This document shows positions 7,807 through 16,843 of a DNA stretch of 53,477 bases, one piece after another. Location: NCBI GenBank assembly GCA_018303685.1, contig JAGVXS010000063.1, forward strand, positions 1 through 53,477, read 5' to 3'. The translations under genes were made by a program, and so were the position numbers. Position 1 is the stretch's first letter. Every line of letters starts with the position of its first letter. This DNA is from Candidatus Woesearchaeota archaeon (GTDB taxonomy: Archaea > Nanobdellota > Nanobdellia > Woesearchaeales > GW2011-AR4). The notes under the pieces were generated by a model, which was given only the letters and a program-made list of their open reading frames with translations, was not told where the DNA came from and did not search any database.

Positions 7807-8248
7807 TTTTGAAGCCTCCTGAAGCGAGTTTCCACTCCCTGAAGAATAGTGCAAGAAACAGGACAATTGCAATTAATGATATTATGTACAGTATGTGGTT
7901 GTAATTGTAATTATGGTAGTCAATCATTTCTATAGTGCCGTCGCCCCTGAAATTTGCGTACAGCGCAGTCTCGCCCAAAACAGGCTTTTTGATGCCTGAG
8001 CCTGAAATTTTTAAGTCCTTGCTGCCGATATTAAAAACAAAATGCCCCAGGCTTATGTTGACTACTCTCCCCATTATTTCCATTTTATACCCGTCGTATT
8101 TTTCTGGGCTGCCCAGGTAGTTGCTTATGGTGAAGCCGTCCTTGGCCTTGCCCGAAGTCCTTAGATTGTCGTAAACAAAAGTTCCGATAAACAAAACCAG
8201 AATCAAAAAATAAAGTGCCCTGTTGAGATTCCCTGATTTTTGCGCCAT
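7799..8248 (-). CDS. Small membrane protein with a beta-rich extracytoplasmic domain
   Basis: 149 residues with one transmembrane helix near the N-terminus (about 11-27), a soluble beta-rich centre (residues 40-110, e.g. YKMEIMGRVVNI and GHFVFNIGSK) and a second helix (about 118-136). The 'GRV..I..G.FVF..G' run recalls OB-like folds of the CcmE/tRNA_anti type, but I cannot assign the family. It lies between asparagine synthetase (6-base gap) and the DUF457 gene (overlap) in one minus-strand operon. Confidence 0.55.
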   Translation of the reverse strand: MAQKSGNLNRALYFLILVLFIGTFVYDNLRTSGKAKDGFTISNYLGSPEKYDGYKMEIMGRVVNISLGHFVFNIGSKDLKISGSGIKKPVLGETALYANFRGDGTIEMIDYHNYNYNHILYIISLIAIVLFLALFFREWKLASGGFKNA

Positions 8249-8254
8249 GCGGTT

Positions 8255-10054
8255 TTAATTAATCCTGTTTGAATACTGGTCAAGCCAAAGCTTCAGGATA
8301 AACATTGTCCACAAGCCGCTGGTGTAGTCTTTTTCCTTATTGTAGTGCAGCCTGAGCAATTTGTTTATATAGTCCCTGCTGATATACCTGTCCAGCTCGC
8401 TTTTTTCAGCCAAGCTTCCATTAATCAAGTCTTTTAATTCTTTCCGCATGTATATCTCCAACGGGAATGTAAACCCCTGTTTTTTCCTGTAGATTATGCT
8501 CTTTGGCAATATTCCGACAAGTGATTTTTTAAGTATGTATTTGGGTTCAGCGCCTTTCAGCTTCAATCTCATTGGTATTTTTGCCGAGAATTCCATAAAA
8601 CCATAGTCAAGGAAAGGTGCTCTTGCCTCAAGGCTTACAAACATTGATGACCTGTCAAGCTTTGTCAAAATGTCATCTACAAGATAGGTGTTTATGTCTG
8701 CATTGCTTATATTATCCAGATAATCCGGATAAACAAAAAATTTTTTGCAGTAATCAGAGAAATCAAAATTTCCCAAAAAAAGGTTTTTTCTCAAGTCAGA
8801 TTTGAAGTTGGCTCTCAGCTCGGCATATTTTTTATATTGATTTAATCTGATGAATTCAAGATAGTTTCTTAATTTCCCAAATGGCAACGATAACAGGGGG
8901 CTAATAAATTTTTTGGGCAGATACTCCTGCAAAGCCAGGAGCCTGTACTGCAGATACCTTTCATAGCCCAAAAAAGACTCGTCTCCGCCGTCTCCTGACA
9001 ACGAGACTGTGACATGCTTTCTCGCGACCTTGGAAACAAGATATGTTGGAACCATGGAAGGGTCTCCAAACGGCTCATCATACTGCTTCACAAGCTTCGG
9101 GAGCAGTTCCCTGACGTCGTCTGCATCAAATGAAATATCATGATGCCCTGTATCAAACTTCTCGGAAACCATTCTTGCGTATTTTGACTCGTCAAATTGG
9201 CTGTAGTCAAAGCTGATTGAAAATGTCTTCAAGTCATTTTTATATTTTTTAATGTAAGCGACGATTGCGCTGCTGTCCAGTCCGCCTGACAGGAAAGCCC
9301 CAACTGGAACATCCGCTATCAATCTTTTCCTTACTGCCGAATCAAGATGTTCCCTTATTTTTTTTACAAAAAAATCCTCGCTTTCGTTTATTTTGTTTGA
9401 AAGGTCTATTTGCCAATACCTTTCTATGCCTATTTTGAAGTCCTTAAACAGCAATGTGCAGCCTGCCTCCAGCTTGTTGATATTGTTAAAGATGGATTTC
9501 TTTGTCGGCGTATAGCCATAAGTCAGGTAAAAATAAAGCGCCTCTTTGTTTATTGAGGCCTTGATGCCTGCCTTTAATATGGACTTTATCTCTGACGCAA
9601 AAATAAATTTTTTACCAGAATGATAATAAAAAAGAGGCTTCTTGCCAAGCCTGTCCCTTGCGATGAAAAGCTCCCTGTTTTTTGAATCCCATATTGCAAA
9701 TGCAAACATTCCGTTGAATCTTTCAACACATTTTCTGCCGTATTCCTCATAGGCATGAAGTATGACCTCTGTGTCTGTATCAGTCCTGAACTTATGCTTC
9801 TTTTTTTGCAATTCCTGCCTTAACTCAATAAAATTATAAATCTCGCCGTTAAAGACTATCCATTTTGTGCCATCCTCATTTGAAATAGGCTGCTTTCCCC
9901 TGCTCAAGTCTATGATGCTCAACCTTCTGCTTCCCAAAGAAATGTATTTATCAGTATAAAACCCGTAATCATCAGGACCCCTGTGCCTTATCAAGTCAGA
10001 CATAGCTTTGACTAGATTTTTGTCATTCCAGTTGAAACCTACAATGCCGCACAT
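8255..10054 (-). CDS. asnB: Asparagine synthetase (glutamine-hydrolysing)
   Basis: 599 residues, the usual length for AsnB. After Met removal the N-terminal Cys (MCGIVGFNW) is the glutaminase nucleophile. RRLSIIDLS and FNGEIYN form the glutamine pocket. The synthetase half has the PP-loop SGGLDSSAIVAY, SLSGDGGDESFLGY and LDRSSMFVSLEARAPFLD. It converts Asp, Gln and ATP to Asn; close homologues in glycan loci also amidate sugar acids or peptides. Its position beside a surface-glycan cluster that makes uronic acids leaves the second role open. It heads an operon with the two membrane proteins downstream. A TATA-like TTTATAAATA lies about 33 bases upstream. Confidence 0.9.
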   Translation of the reverse strand: MCGIVGFNWNDKNLVKAMSDLIRHRGPDDYGFYTDKYISLGSRRLSIIDLSRGKQPISNEDGTKWIVFNGEIYNFIELRQELQKKKHKFRTDTDTEVILHAYEEYGRKCVERFNGMFAFAIWDSKNRELFIARDRLGKKPLFYYHSGKKFIFASEIKSILKAGIKASINKEALYFYLTYGYTPTKKSIFNNINKLEAGCTLLFKDFKIGIERYWQIDLSNKINESEDFFVKKIREHLDSAVRKRLIADVPVGAFLSGGLDSSAIVAYIKKYKNDLKTFSISFDYSQFDESKYARMVSEKFDTGHHDISFDADDVRELLPKLVKQYDEPFGDPSMVPTYLVSKVARKHVTVSLSGDGGDESFLGYERYLQYRLLALQEYLPKKFISPLLSLPFGKLRNYLEFIRLNQYKKYAELRANFKSDLRKNLFLGNFDFSDYCKKFFVYPDYLDNISNADINTYLVDDILTKLDRSSMFVSLEARAPFLDYGFMEFSAKIPMRLKLKGAEPKYILKKSLVGILPKSIIYRKKQGFTFPLEIYMRKELKDLINGSLAEKSELDRYISRDYINKLLRLHYNKEKDYTSGLWTMFILKLWLDQYSNRIN

Positions 10055-10125
10055 TTTCTTTAGAAATCCTGAATAATTATAGTATTTATAAATATATACT
10101 TACAGCCTGAGGCAGAATAGAACAA

Positions 10126-12066
10126 TTAAACAACTTCAAATATTACAATCCCGCTGTTGCCGAAAACCGGCTTGAATTTTCCTGAATTTGCGAACTCGCG
10201 GACTTTTTCATTTGTTGCATTTGCCCCGAATTTTTTGGATGCCTGCCCGTCAATGACTATATACTTGTATTTTTCCTTTTTAAGCCACTCATAGGTTTGC
10301 CCAGCAGTCTGGTTGAAGCTGCTGCGCTGGTAAACCCTAACATTCTCGCACCAATGGCATGTGAACTTGTCCATGCCAACAACCACAGCATTGTTTGAAA
10401 AAGTGAAGATTCTTGCCCCTGAAGGCAGGTTGTCTTTAAGCCATATATAGCCTTCTAATTCAGGCGAGTGCACATTCCCAGACTGGTCCTGAACATAAGT
10501 CCAGAAAGCCCCAGCCGGCCATCGCTCATCGGTATTGACTGCATATTTTTGGGCAAAAGAAGTAATTATAACGCCGTATGCAACCAGCGCTATCACAGCC
10601 AGAGATACAAAAGCCAATATTTTGCCTGATTTTACAAAGCTGCCGGCAAGGTTCCTTGCAAGCCCTGCAATCATACTCACCCCCTCCCCTGCCAGCAGGG
10701 AGACGGGCACTGCGAGCAGCGACCACGCCCTGAAAGGAGAGAGCTTATAATAAAAGGGGCCTGCATTAACAGCGTAGAAGCTGAATATGAACCAAAGCAA
10801 TACCACTATCAAATGCTTTTCCCTGAATTCCGCTTTTTTATAGCTGATTATGGCTAATAGTGTAAAAACAAACAAGGATATTAACAGGATAAAAACCATA
10901 AATCTCTGGTCTGAGAGGAACTCTAAAAACGGGACAGTGCCCCTTTCAAGCGATTGGACGTCCTTTTTCTCGACAAACTTGACATAATTCTGGGAAAGAA
11001 AAAACAGCAATATGCCGCTTAGGATAAAAAATACCGTTAAGACCATGACTTTATTTTTTTTGAATTCCTCGTGATATTTGCCAATCAACAGCACAAGCGC
11101 GGCAAGTACGAGCAAAGAGAGCACAAACCCTATTCCTATTGGGTTGTTTATCATATTGACGCTTTTTGCAAAAACAAAATCCGCCATCGTGTAAGCCCGG
11201 TCTCCGGTGCCAGGCGTTGTCAAAACAGTAGTTCCTGACAGCCCCAACCCGCTTAAAGTGTCCCCTAAGCCATGCTTCATTATCATCGGCAGCCACCACA
11301 AAATAAAGGACAAAAGAAAGCCTACAAGCGCGGCAGCAAGCCGAAGTTACAGTTGCCGCTATTGCTACTGCCGATATTATCCACCATCTTTTATCATCTT
11401 TAACCTTTTCTATTGAATAGAATGAAACAAAAAAAAGTGGCATTGTGATGGATATTGCCCATATAAAGTGGCTTAGGTGGGCAGGCATGGAAAACATGGC
11501 AAAAGCCGCGAACAATGCCGTTCTGGGGCTGTTTGTGAGGGCTCTTGCAAAAAAATAAAAAAAGATTATGCTCAATGACACCAGAAGCGCGTTGAAAAAC
11601 TTCAGTGTCCAGTAGACTGAGTCGTTTGTCTGGTGCATTATGCCCAAAAGCATATCGTATGCAGGCGGGTAAGGGTCTGTATAGTGAAACCCAAAGGCGG
11701 TTTTCTCGAATGCTGTTTTTCGCCTTTTGCATACATATAGAATGACATGAAAAACAGCACCAGGACAATGGCAGAGAAAAGATTGATTGAAAATTTCGGA
11801 ATCTTCAGAACATTTGCTTCTTTTTTGTAGCGGATATAAGCCCTCAGGCAGACAAGCAGAATGGATGCAAGCAGGTAAATCCTCCAGTCAATCGGTATTC
11901 TAAGAAGGTTCAGCAAAAGCCCGAATGTTATCACAGAGCCTAGGCCAATTCCAATCCTCATTATGTTTCTTTCAAGAAAGTCCTCTGATTCCCTGGCTAG
12001 CAGGCTAAATCCAAAACCAAAACTCCACGTATATGCGAAAAACAGGATTATGCTCAATATGTACAT
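10126..12066 (-). pseudogene. GT-C-type membrane glycosyltransferase (PMT/OST-like), two compensating frameshifts
   Basis: Three overlapping minus-strand ORFs (11638..12114, 11051..11653, 10126..11313) form one polytopic protein of about 646 residues. An A is missing from the A5 run at 11716-11720; with six A the sequence reads GEKTAFEKTAFGFHYTDPYPPAYD. A second indel near 11340 has one extra base; removing a G gives ATVTSLAAALVGFLL. The interval is exactly 647 codons, as expected for -1 plus +1. The protein has a first-loop acidic motif (HYTDPYPPAYD), many hydrophobic helices and a soluble C-terminal domain ending in YKYIVIDGQ and VIFEVV, as in PMT/ArnT and oligosaccharyl-transferase relatives. 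It would move sugar from a polyprenyl-phosphate donor outside the membrane. The start is ATG 12066 after GGGGGAAGTTA. Confidence 0.65.
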
Positions 12067-12092
12067 TAACTTCCCCCTGCCAAAAAAATGAC

Positions 12093-12141
12093 ATGTATAT
12101 AAAAACTTACTCATTTAGTTTACGGGGAAAGGTATTTAAAT
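12093..12141. promoter_or_regulatory. Divergent promoters of the GT-C and GT2 genes
   Basis: The minus-strand TATA-like TTTTTATATAC (12093-12103) serves the GT-C gene starting at 12066. The plus-strand TATTTAAATA (12132-12141) lies 27 bases before ATG 12163, which supports that start over 12157. Confidence 0.45.
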
Positions 12142-12162
12142 AGTCTGCTGTTTGTTATGTAC

Positions 12163-13044
12163 ATGAAAATTGTAGTTACCATACCCGCTTACAATGAAGC
12201 AGGCAGCATTGCGAAAGTAATAAATGACATAAGAAAAGTCATGAATTCAAACAGGCATGACTATAGAATACTTATTGTGGACGACGGAAGCACTGACAAG
12301 ACAGCAGAGATTGCAAGAAAAAATGGGGCGATAGTTTATTCCCACCCGAAAAATTACGGGCTGGCTGAAACATTTATGACTGAGGTAAAGAAATGCCTTG
12401 AACTCAAGGCTGATGTCATCGTGCACATTGATGCTGACGGGCAGTACCTGCCAAGCGAAATACCAAAGCTTGTAAAAGAGATAAAAAACGGCTATGACTT
12501 GGTTCTTGGAAGCAGGTTCAAGGGCGAGATAGAGTCCATGCCGCTGATTAAAAGGGCAGGAAATATCACTTTCTCCAAGGTTGTGTCACAAATTACGAAC
12601 ATGAAAATCACTGATGCGCAGACTGGGTTCAGGGCATTCACAAGCGAACTGGCAAAAAACGTCAATATAAGGTCGAAGCATACATACACTCAGGAGCAAA
12701 TTATAAGGGCAGTGACGCAGAAATTCAGAATTAAGGAAGTTCCTGTTTACTTCAGGAAAAGGGACGGCAAAAGCAGGCTGATAAAAAATACTTTTGGCTA
12801 TGCTGCAAGAGCATGGATTAACATCGTCAGGATTTACAGGGACTACGAGCCGTTAAAATTTTTCGGGCTGTTGGGCTCTTTTATATTCTCAATCGGGTTT
12901 CTCATAGGATTGTATTTGGTGTACCTCCATTTCACGAGCGGAATAGTAGGGCATTTTGCCTTGCTCATGCTTGATGTTCTGATTCTGAGCATAGGGCTGC
13001 AGATAATAATATTCGGGTTTCTGGCTGACATGGAAAAAAAATAA
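12163..13044 (+). CDS. Family 2 glycosyltransferase, polyprenyl-phosphate sugar synthase-like
   Basis: About 293 residues from ATG 12163. The GT-A fold is plain: VVTIPAYNEAGSI, ILIVDDGSTDKT, HIDADGQYLPSEI (D-x-D metal site) and VLGSRFKGEIESMP. KRAGNITFSKVVSQ and DAQTGFRAF are typical of dolichol-phosphate mannose synthase and relatives. Two C-terminal transmembrane helices follow (about 228-250 and 260-285). It probably loads a sugar from a nucleotide donor onto polyprenyl phosphate, producing the donor used by GT-C enzymes such as the divergent neighbour at 10126-12066. Confidence 0.8.
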   Translation: MKIVVTIPAYNEAGSIAKVINDIRKVMNSNRHDYRILIVDDGSTDKTAEIARKNGAIVYSHPKNYGLAETFMTEVKKCLELKADVIVHIDADGQYLPSEIPKLVKEIKNGYDLVLGSRFKGEIESMPLIKRAGNITFSKVVSQITNMKITDAQTGFRAFTSELAKNVNIRSKHTYTQEQIIRAVTQKFRIKEVPVYFRKRDGKSRLIKNTFGYAARAWINIVRIYRDYEPLKFFGLLGSFIFSIGFLIGLYLVYLHFTSGIVGHFALLMLDVLILSIGLQIIIFGFLADMEKK

Positions 13045-13079
13045 AAATACTTAAAAACAGGCGTTTGTTTCTATATCAA

Positions 13080-14171
13080 ATGAAAATACTGGTTTTTACA
13101 AGCAGGTACACTGCGGGCAGGGACATAATAAGCGAGGATTTTGGAAGGCAGGTAAGGATATTTGAGCACCTGAGGAAGCTCGGGCACAAGATAGACTTTT
13201 TCTGCGTGGATTACAAGAAGCTGGAAAACAAAAGCGTGAATTTGCACGGCATGAGGATTTTCATAAAGCCGTTCAAGCCGTTAAAATTTTTTAGCCTGTT
13301 ATCTGGATTAAGAAAAACCATTAAATCCAATAGTTATGATATTATTATAGCCACTTCTGATCCCTTATGGGGCGTTATAGGGTATTTCATGTCAAAGAAG
13401 CGCGGAATAAATTTTGTATATGATGTTCAGGACAACTACAGGCTTTACGAGAGCTACAGAATCCCTTTTTTCGGGCTGCTTGAGGGGCATGTTAAAAGGA
13501 ATGCGGATATGGTTATCTGCGCAAGCAATGCGCTCACAGACGATGTGAAAGGCATTAGGAAGAAAAAAACTATAACAATTCCTAATGGCGTTGATATGAA
13601 GCTTTTCAAGCCGCTGGACAAAGCCAACTCCAGAAAAATGCTGAAACTGCCTCTTGATGCAAAAATAATATCATACATGGGCTCTATACAAAAGCTGCAC
13701 GGAGTTGACATCCTAATAAAAACATTTGAAGAGCTGAGAAAAGAGGTGAAAGGGGCAAGGCTTATGCTTGCCGGGAAGGTTATAAATCCAAATGAGAATT
13801 TTGACTTGAAAAAAGACTGGATAATATACCTTGGCTCATTGCCCCAGAAAAAGGTTGTTTCTGCAATCAATGCTTCTGATGTTGTTGTAATCCCATACCC
13901 AAACAACAGCTTTACAAGGTATATGCAGGCCCCCTACAAGCTGATGGAATTTATGGCATGCAATGTGCCCCTTGTTATTACATATGCAGGGGAGATGCAC
14001 AAGAGCATAAAAGACAAAAAGCTGGTTGCAAAAGCCGGAAGCATTGATGACCTGAAGGAGAAAATAAAGTACGCGCTTACACTGAAGAAAGTCAATTCCC
14101 GAGATGTGGCGGCTGAATATGACTGGAAGAATATCGCATCTAAATTGGATGCTGTGATAAGGGGTATGTAA
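13080..14171 (+). CDS. Family 4 glycosyltransferase
   Basis: About 363 residues from ATG 13080; the ORF-track start at 13065 is a TTG, and a TATA-like ACTTAAAA at 13049-13057 is 27 bases before the ATG. The GT-B fold is seen in the N-terminal ILVFTSRYT and the DIIIATSDPLWG strand. The donor-side domain has IPNGVDMKLFKP, ISYMGSIQKLHGVD, INASDVVVIPYP and YKLMEFMACNVPLVIT. It transfers a sugar from a nucleotide donor to a cytoplasmic lipid-linked glycan; donor and acceptor are unknown. It follows the GT2 gene by 35 bases but has its own promoter. Confidence 0.8.
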   Translation: MKILVFTSRYTAGRDIISEDFGRQVRIFEHLRKLGHKIDFFCVDYKKLENKSVNLHGMRIFIKPFKPLKFFSLLSGLRKTIKSNSYDIIIATSDPLWGVIGYFMSKKRGINFVYDVQDNYRLYESYRIPFFGLLEGHVKRNADMVICASNALTDDVKGIRKKKTITIPNGVDMKLFKPLDKANSRKMLKLPLDAKIISYMGSIQKLHGVDILIKTFEELRKEVKGARLMLAGKVINPNENFDLKKDWIIYLGSLPQKKVVSAINASDVVVIPYPNNSFTRYMQAPYKLMEFMACNVPLVITYAGEMHKSIKDKKLVAKAGSIDDLKEKIKYALTLKKVNSRDVAAEYDWKNIASKLDAVIRGM

Positions 14172-14200
14172 TATTTACTTATTTTAATCAAAACAATAAG

Positions 14201-14209
14201 TTTTATAAG
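14201..14209 (+). promoter_or_regulatory. TATA box of the WbpB-WbpD-WbpE-like operon
   Basis: TTTTATAAG, centred about 25 bases before ATG 14230. The following two starts have none, and each overlaps the preceding gene by ATGA. Confidence 0.5.
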
Positions 14210-14229
14210 CCATTATACAATCCTGAAAA

Positions 14230-15270
14230 ATGATTAAATTGGTGAATATCGGCGTCATTGGATGCGGCTACTGGGGGCCAAACCTGATTAGGAATTTCAG
14301 CCAGATAAAGGACTGCAAGGTGCTGTGGTGCGCTGACCTGAGCGATGAAAGGCTGCAGCATATAAAAGAGATTTACCCAAGCGTGCAGGCAACAAAAAGC
14401 TACATGGACATCAACAATGACAAAAATGTTGATGCTGTTGCAATTGCAACTCCTGTATCAAGCCATTTCGAGCAGGCAAAAAAGGCACTGGAAAGCGGCA
14501 AGCATGTTCTTGTTGAAAAGCCAATCACAAGCAACTCAAAAGACGCTGAAGAATTAATTAGAATTGCAGATAAAAACAAAAGAATCCTCATGGTGGACCA
14601 TACTTTTGAATACTCGCCTGCCGTGAACAAGATAAAGGAGATAATTGACTCGGGTGAGCTGGGAAAAATATTCACAATAGACATGATAAGGGTCAACCTG
14701 GGGCTTTTCCAGAAAGACATAAATGTCGTGTGGGACCTTGCGCCGCATGACATATCAATACTGCTTTTCCTGCTGGACAAGATGCCGCTCAGTGCAAGCG
14801 CTGATGGCGTGGATTTCGTGCAAAAAGGCATTGAGGACGATGCGCATCTGGCTTTGAAGTTTCCGGACAGGGTTATGGCGCATATGCATGTAAGCTGGCT
14901 GGACCCGCTGAAGATAAGAAAGGTAACAATCGTAGGCAACAGGAAAATGCTTGTTTATGATGACACTGCCCAAAATGAAAGGGTAAAGATTTATGACAAA
15001 GGGGTTAATCTGGAGAAGAACAGCCTGCCAAGGGACGAATACTACAGCACATGGGAAGGATTTAAGCTTGTGTACAGGAGCGGAGATGTCAACATACCGA
15101 GAATCGAGGAGAAGGAGCCGTTAAGCATAATGTGCAGGCATTTCATTGACTGCATAAAAACAGGAAAAAGGCCGGTAAGCGACGGCAATTCAGGGCTGAG
15201 GGTGGTAAAAGTCATAGAAACGCTGCAGGAGTCGCTGAAAAACAACGGAGCAGAGGTTTCTTTGCAATGA
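14230..15270 (+). CDS. Gfo/Idh/MocA oxidoreductase, WbpB/WlbA-like UDP-sugar-acid 3-dehydrogenase
   Basis: 346 residues. The N-terminal Rossmann motif is IGVIGCGYWGPNLIRNF, followed by AIATPVSSHFE and the catalytic Lys motif VLVEKPIT. The His of LAPHDISIL fits the substrate-side catalytic region. The family oxidises C3 of a nucleotide sugar using NAD. Two genes overlap it downstream: a left-handed beta-helix acetyltransferase and a DegT aminotransferase. This is the WbpB-D-E trio that converts UDP-GlcNAc uronic acid to UDP-2,3-diacetamido-2,3-dideoxy-glucuronate. The order oxidoreductase, acetyltransferase, aminotransferase is the common one. UDP-GlcNAcA itself would require a dehydrogenase such as the one at 32001-33302 or one outside the window. 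Confidence 0.8.
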   Translation: MIKLVNIGVIGCGYWGPNLIRNFSQIKDCKVLWCADLSDERLQHIKEIYPSVQATKSYMDINNDKNVDAVAIATPVSSHFEQAKKALESGKHVLVEKPITSNSKDAEELIRIADKNKRILMVDHTFEYSPAVNKIKEIIDSGELGKIFTIDMIRVNLGLFQKDINVVWDLAPHDISILLFLLDKMPLSASADGVDFVQKGIEDDAHLALKFPDRVMAHMHVSWLDPLKIRKVTIVGNRKMLVYDDTAQNERVKIYDKGVNLEKNSLPRDEYYSTWEGFKLVYRSGDVNIPRIEEKEPLSIMCRHFIDCIKTGKRPVSDGNSGLRVVKVIETLQESLKNNGAEVSLQ

Positions 15271-15749
15271 AAAATCAAATCATCAGCAATGTAAAGCTCG
15301 GGAAAAATGTCATGATATACAATTTTGTGAACATATACGGCTGCGAGATAGGCGACAACACAAAAGTAGGCAGCTTTGTTGAAATAAGGGACAGAGTTAA
15401 AATAGGGAAAAACTGCAAGATTCAGGCGTTTGCATTTCTGCCGCAGGGCGTCATTCTCGAGGACGAGGTTTTCATAGGGCCGCATGCATGCTTTGTCAAT
15501 GACAAAGTCCCAAGGGCGACAACAGGCGGAAAACTGAAAGAGATTGGAAAAGACTGGAAGCCGTTGACTACAATAGTCAAAAAAGGCGCTTCCATAGGAG
15601 CAAACGCGACAATACTCGGAGGCATTACAATCGGCGAGAATTCAATCGTAGGGGCCGGGGCTGTTGTGATAAAAGATGTGCCCAAAAATTGCATTGTTGT
15701 AGGCAATCCCGCAAAGGTTATTGGAAAAGTCAAAGATTCAATCAAATGA
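15267..15749 (+). CDS. Left-handed beta-helix N-acetyltransferase, WbpD/WlbB-like
   Basis: 160 residues made of hexapeptide repeats (e.g. VKLGKNVMIYNFVNIYGC, IGENSIVGAGAVVIKDV), the left-handed parallel beta-helix of trimeric acyltransferases. The loop IGPHACFVNDKVPR supplies the His-Asn catalytic region seen in WbpD and PglD relatives. It would acetylate the 3-amino group made by the next gene's aminotransferase, using acetyl-CoA. Start and stop overlap both neighbours by ATGA, so the three proteins are translationally coupled. It ends in the usual GNPAKVIG coil. Confidence 0.85.
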   Translation: MKNQIISNVKLGKNVMIYNFVNIYGCEIGDNTKVGSFVEIRDRVKIGKNCKIQAFAFLPQGVILEDEVFIGPHACFVNDKVPRATTGGKLKEIGKDWKPLTTIVKKGASIGANATILGGITIGENSIVGAGAVVIKDVPKNCIVVGNPAKVIGKVKDSIK

Positions 15750-16843
15750 TAAAGTTTGTGGACTTAAAAGCGCAGTACAATTCTATAAAAGAAGATATAA
15801 ATAAGGCACTGCAGCAAGTGCTTGACTCAAGCCAGTTCGTGCTTGGGGGGCAGGTAAAAAACTTTGAAAATGAATTTGCTGACTTCTGCAATGCGAAATA
15901 TGCTGTTGGCGTTAATTCCGGCACTTCAGCTTTGCATCTTGCTTTATTGGCAAAGGGAATCGGGAAAAATGATGAAGTTATAACAACTCCTAATACATTC
16001 ATTGCAACCTGCGCTGCAATCTCCTATACAGGGGCAACTCCAAGACTGGTTGACATAGAGCCGGACACTTACAATATGGACCCGAAAAAGCTTGAAAGCG
16101 CAATAACCCAGAAAACTAAAGCTGTTATTCCTGTTCATCTATACGGCCAGCCTGCTGAAATGAATGAGATAATTAAAATTGCACAGAAGCATAATTTGGA
16201 GATTATTGAGGATGCGTGCCAAGCCCATGGAGCAGAGCATCACGGCAAAAAAGTGCCTGTGTCAGGCACAGCGTGCTTCAGCTTTTATCCAGGCAAAAAC
16301 CTTGGAGCTTATGGGGAAGGCGGCATGATTGTAAGCAATGACAAGAAATTTGATGAAAAATTAAGGGCTTACAGGGATCATGGCCAGACTAAAAAGAATG
16401 TCCATAAATATATTGGCTACAATTATAGGCTTGAAGAAATTCAGGCTGCTGTATTAAGGGTTAAATTAAGGCATCTTGCCAAATGGACAGAAATGAGGAG
16501 GAAAAATGCGCTGCTGTACAATGAGATGCTCAAAGGCTGCGATATTGCAACGCCTGTTGAAAAAAAATACAACAAGCACGTCTATCATCTTTATGTTATA
16601 AGGGCTAAAAACAGGCAAAAGCTGGCTGAATATCTTAATTTAAAGGAAATCCAGACAGGCGTGCACTATCCAACGCCAATACACCTTCAGGAGGCTTACA
16701 GCAATCTGGGCTATAAAAAAGGCAGCTTCCCGATTGCAGAGCAGTATGCTGATGAAATACTTTCTTTGCCGATGTTTCCTGAGCTTACAGAAGAGCAAAT
16801 AAGTTATGTGTCAAAAAGCATAAAGGATTTTCTAAAATGCTGA
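15746..16843 (+). CDS. DegT/DnrJ/EryC1 aminotransferase, WbpE/WlbC-like
   Basis: About 365 residues from ATG 15746 (MIKFVDLKAQYNSI), overlapping the acetyltransferase stop; the ORF-track start lies inside that gene. It is PLP-dependent fold type I: GVNSGTSALHLAL binds the cofactor phosphate, VDIEPDTYNMDP and IEDACQAHGA carry the ring-stacking and pyridine-N residues, and FSFYPGKNLGAYGEGG has the Schiff-base Lys. It would transfer an amino group from glutamate to the 3-keto sugar made by the WbpB-like enzyme. It overlaps the following methyltransferase by 7 bases. Confidence 0.88.
   Translation: MIKFVDLKAQYNSIKEDINKALQQVLDSSQFVLGGQVKNFENEFADFCNAKYAVGVNSGTSALHLALLAKGIGKNDEVITTPNTFIATCAAISYTGATPRLVDIEPDTYNMDPKKLESAITQKTKAVIPVHLYGQPAEMNEIIKIAQKHNLEIIEDACQAHGAEHHGKKVPVSGTACFSFYPGKNLGAYGEGGMIVSNDKKFDEKLRAYRDHGQTKKNVHKYIGYNYRLEEIQAAVLRVKLRHLAKWTEMRRKNALLYNEMLKGCDIATPVEKKYNKHVYHLYVIRAKNRQKLAEYLNLKEIQTGVHYPTPIHLQEAYSNLGYKKGSFPIAEQYADEILSLPMFPELTEEQISYVSKSIKDFLKC

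Noticed and set aside
11716-11720. Programmed ribosomal frameshift in the GT-C gene
   Set aside because: The A run is short, no pseudoknot or second signal is seen, and a second indel elsewhere in the gene makes sequencing error or decay more likely.
11400-11768. 122-residue minus-strand ORF as a separate gene
   Set aside because: It is an out-of-frame reading of the frameshifted GT-C gene, whose conserved-looking protein runs through another frame.
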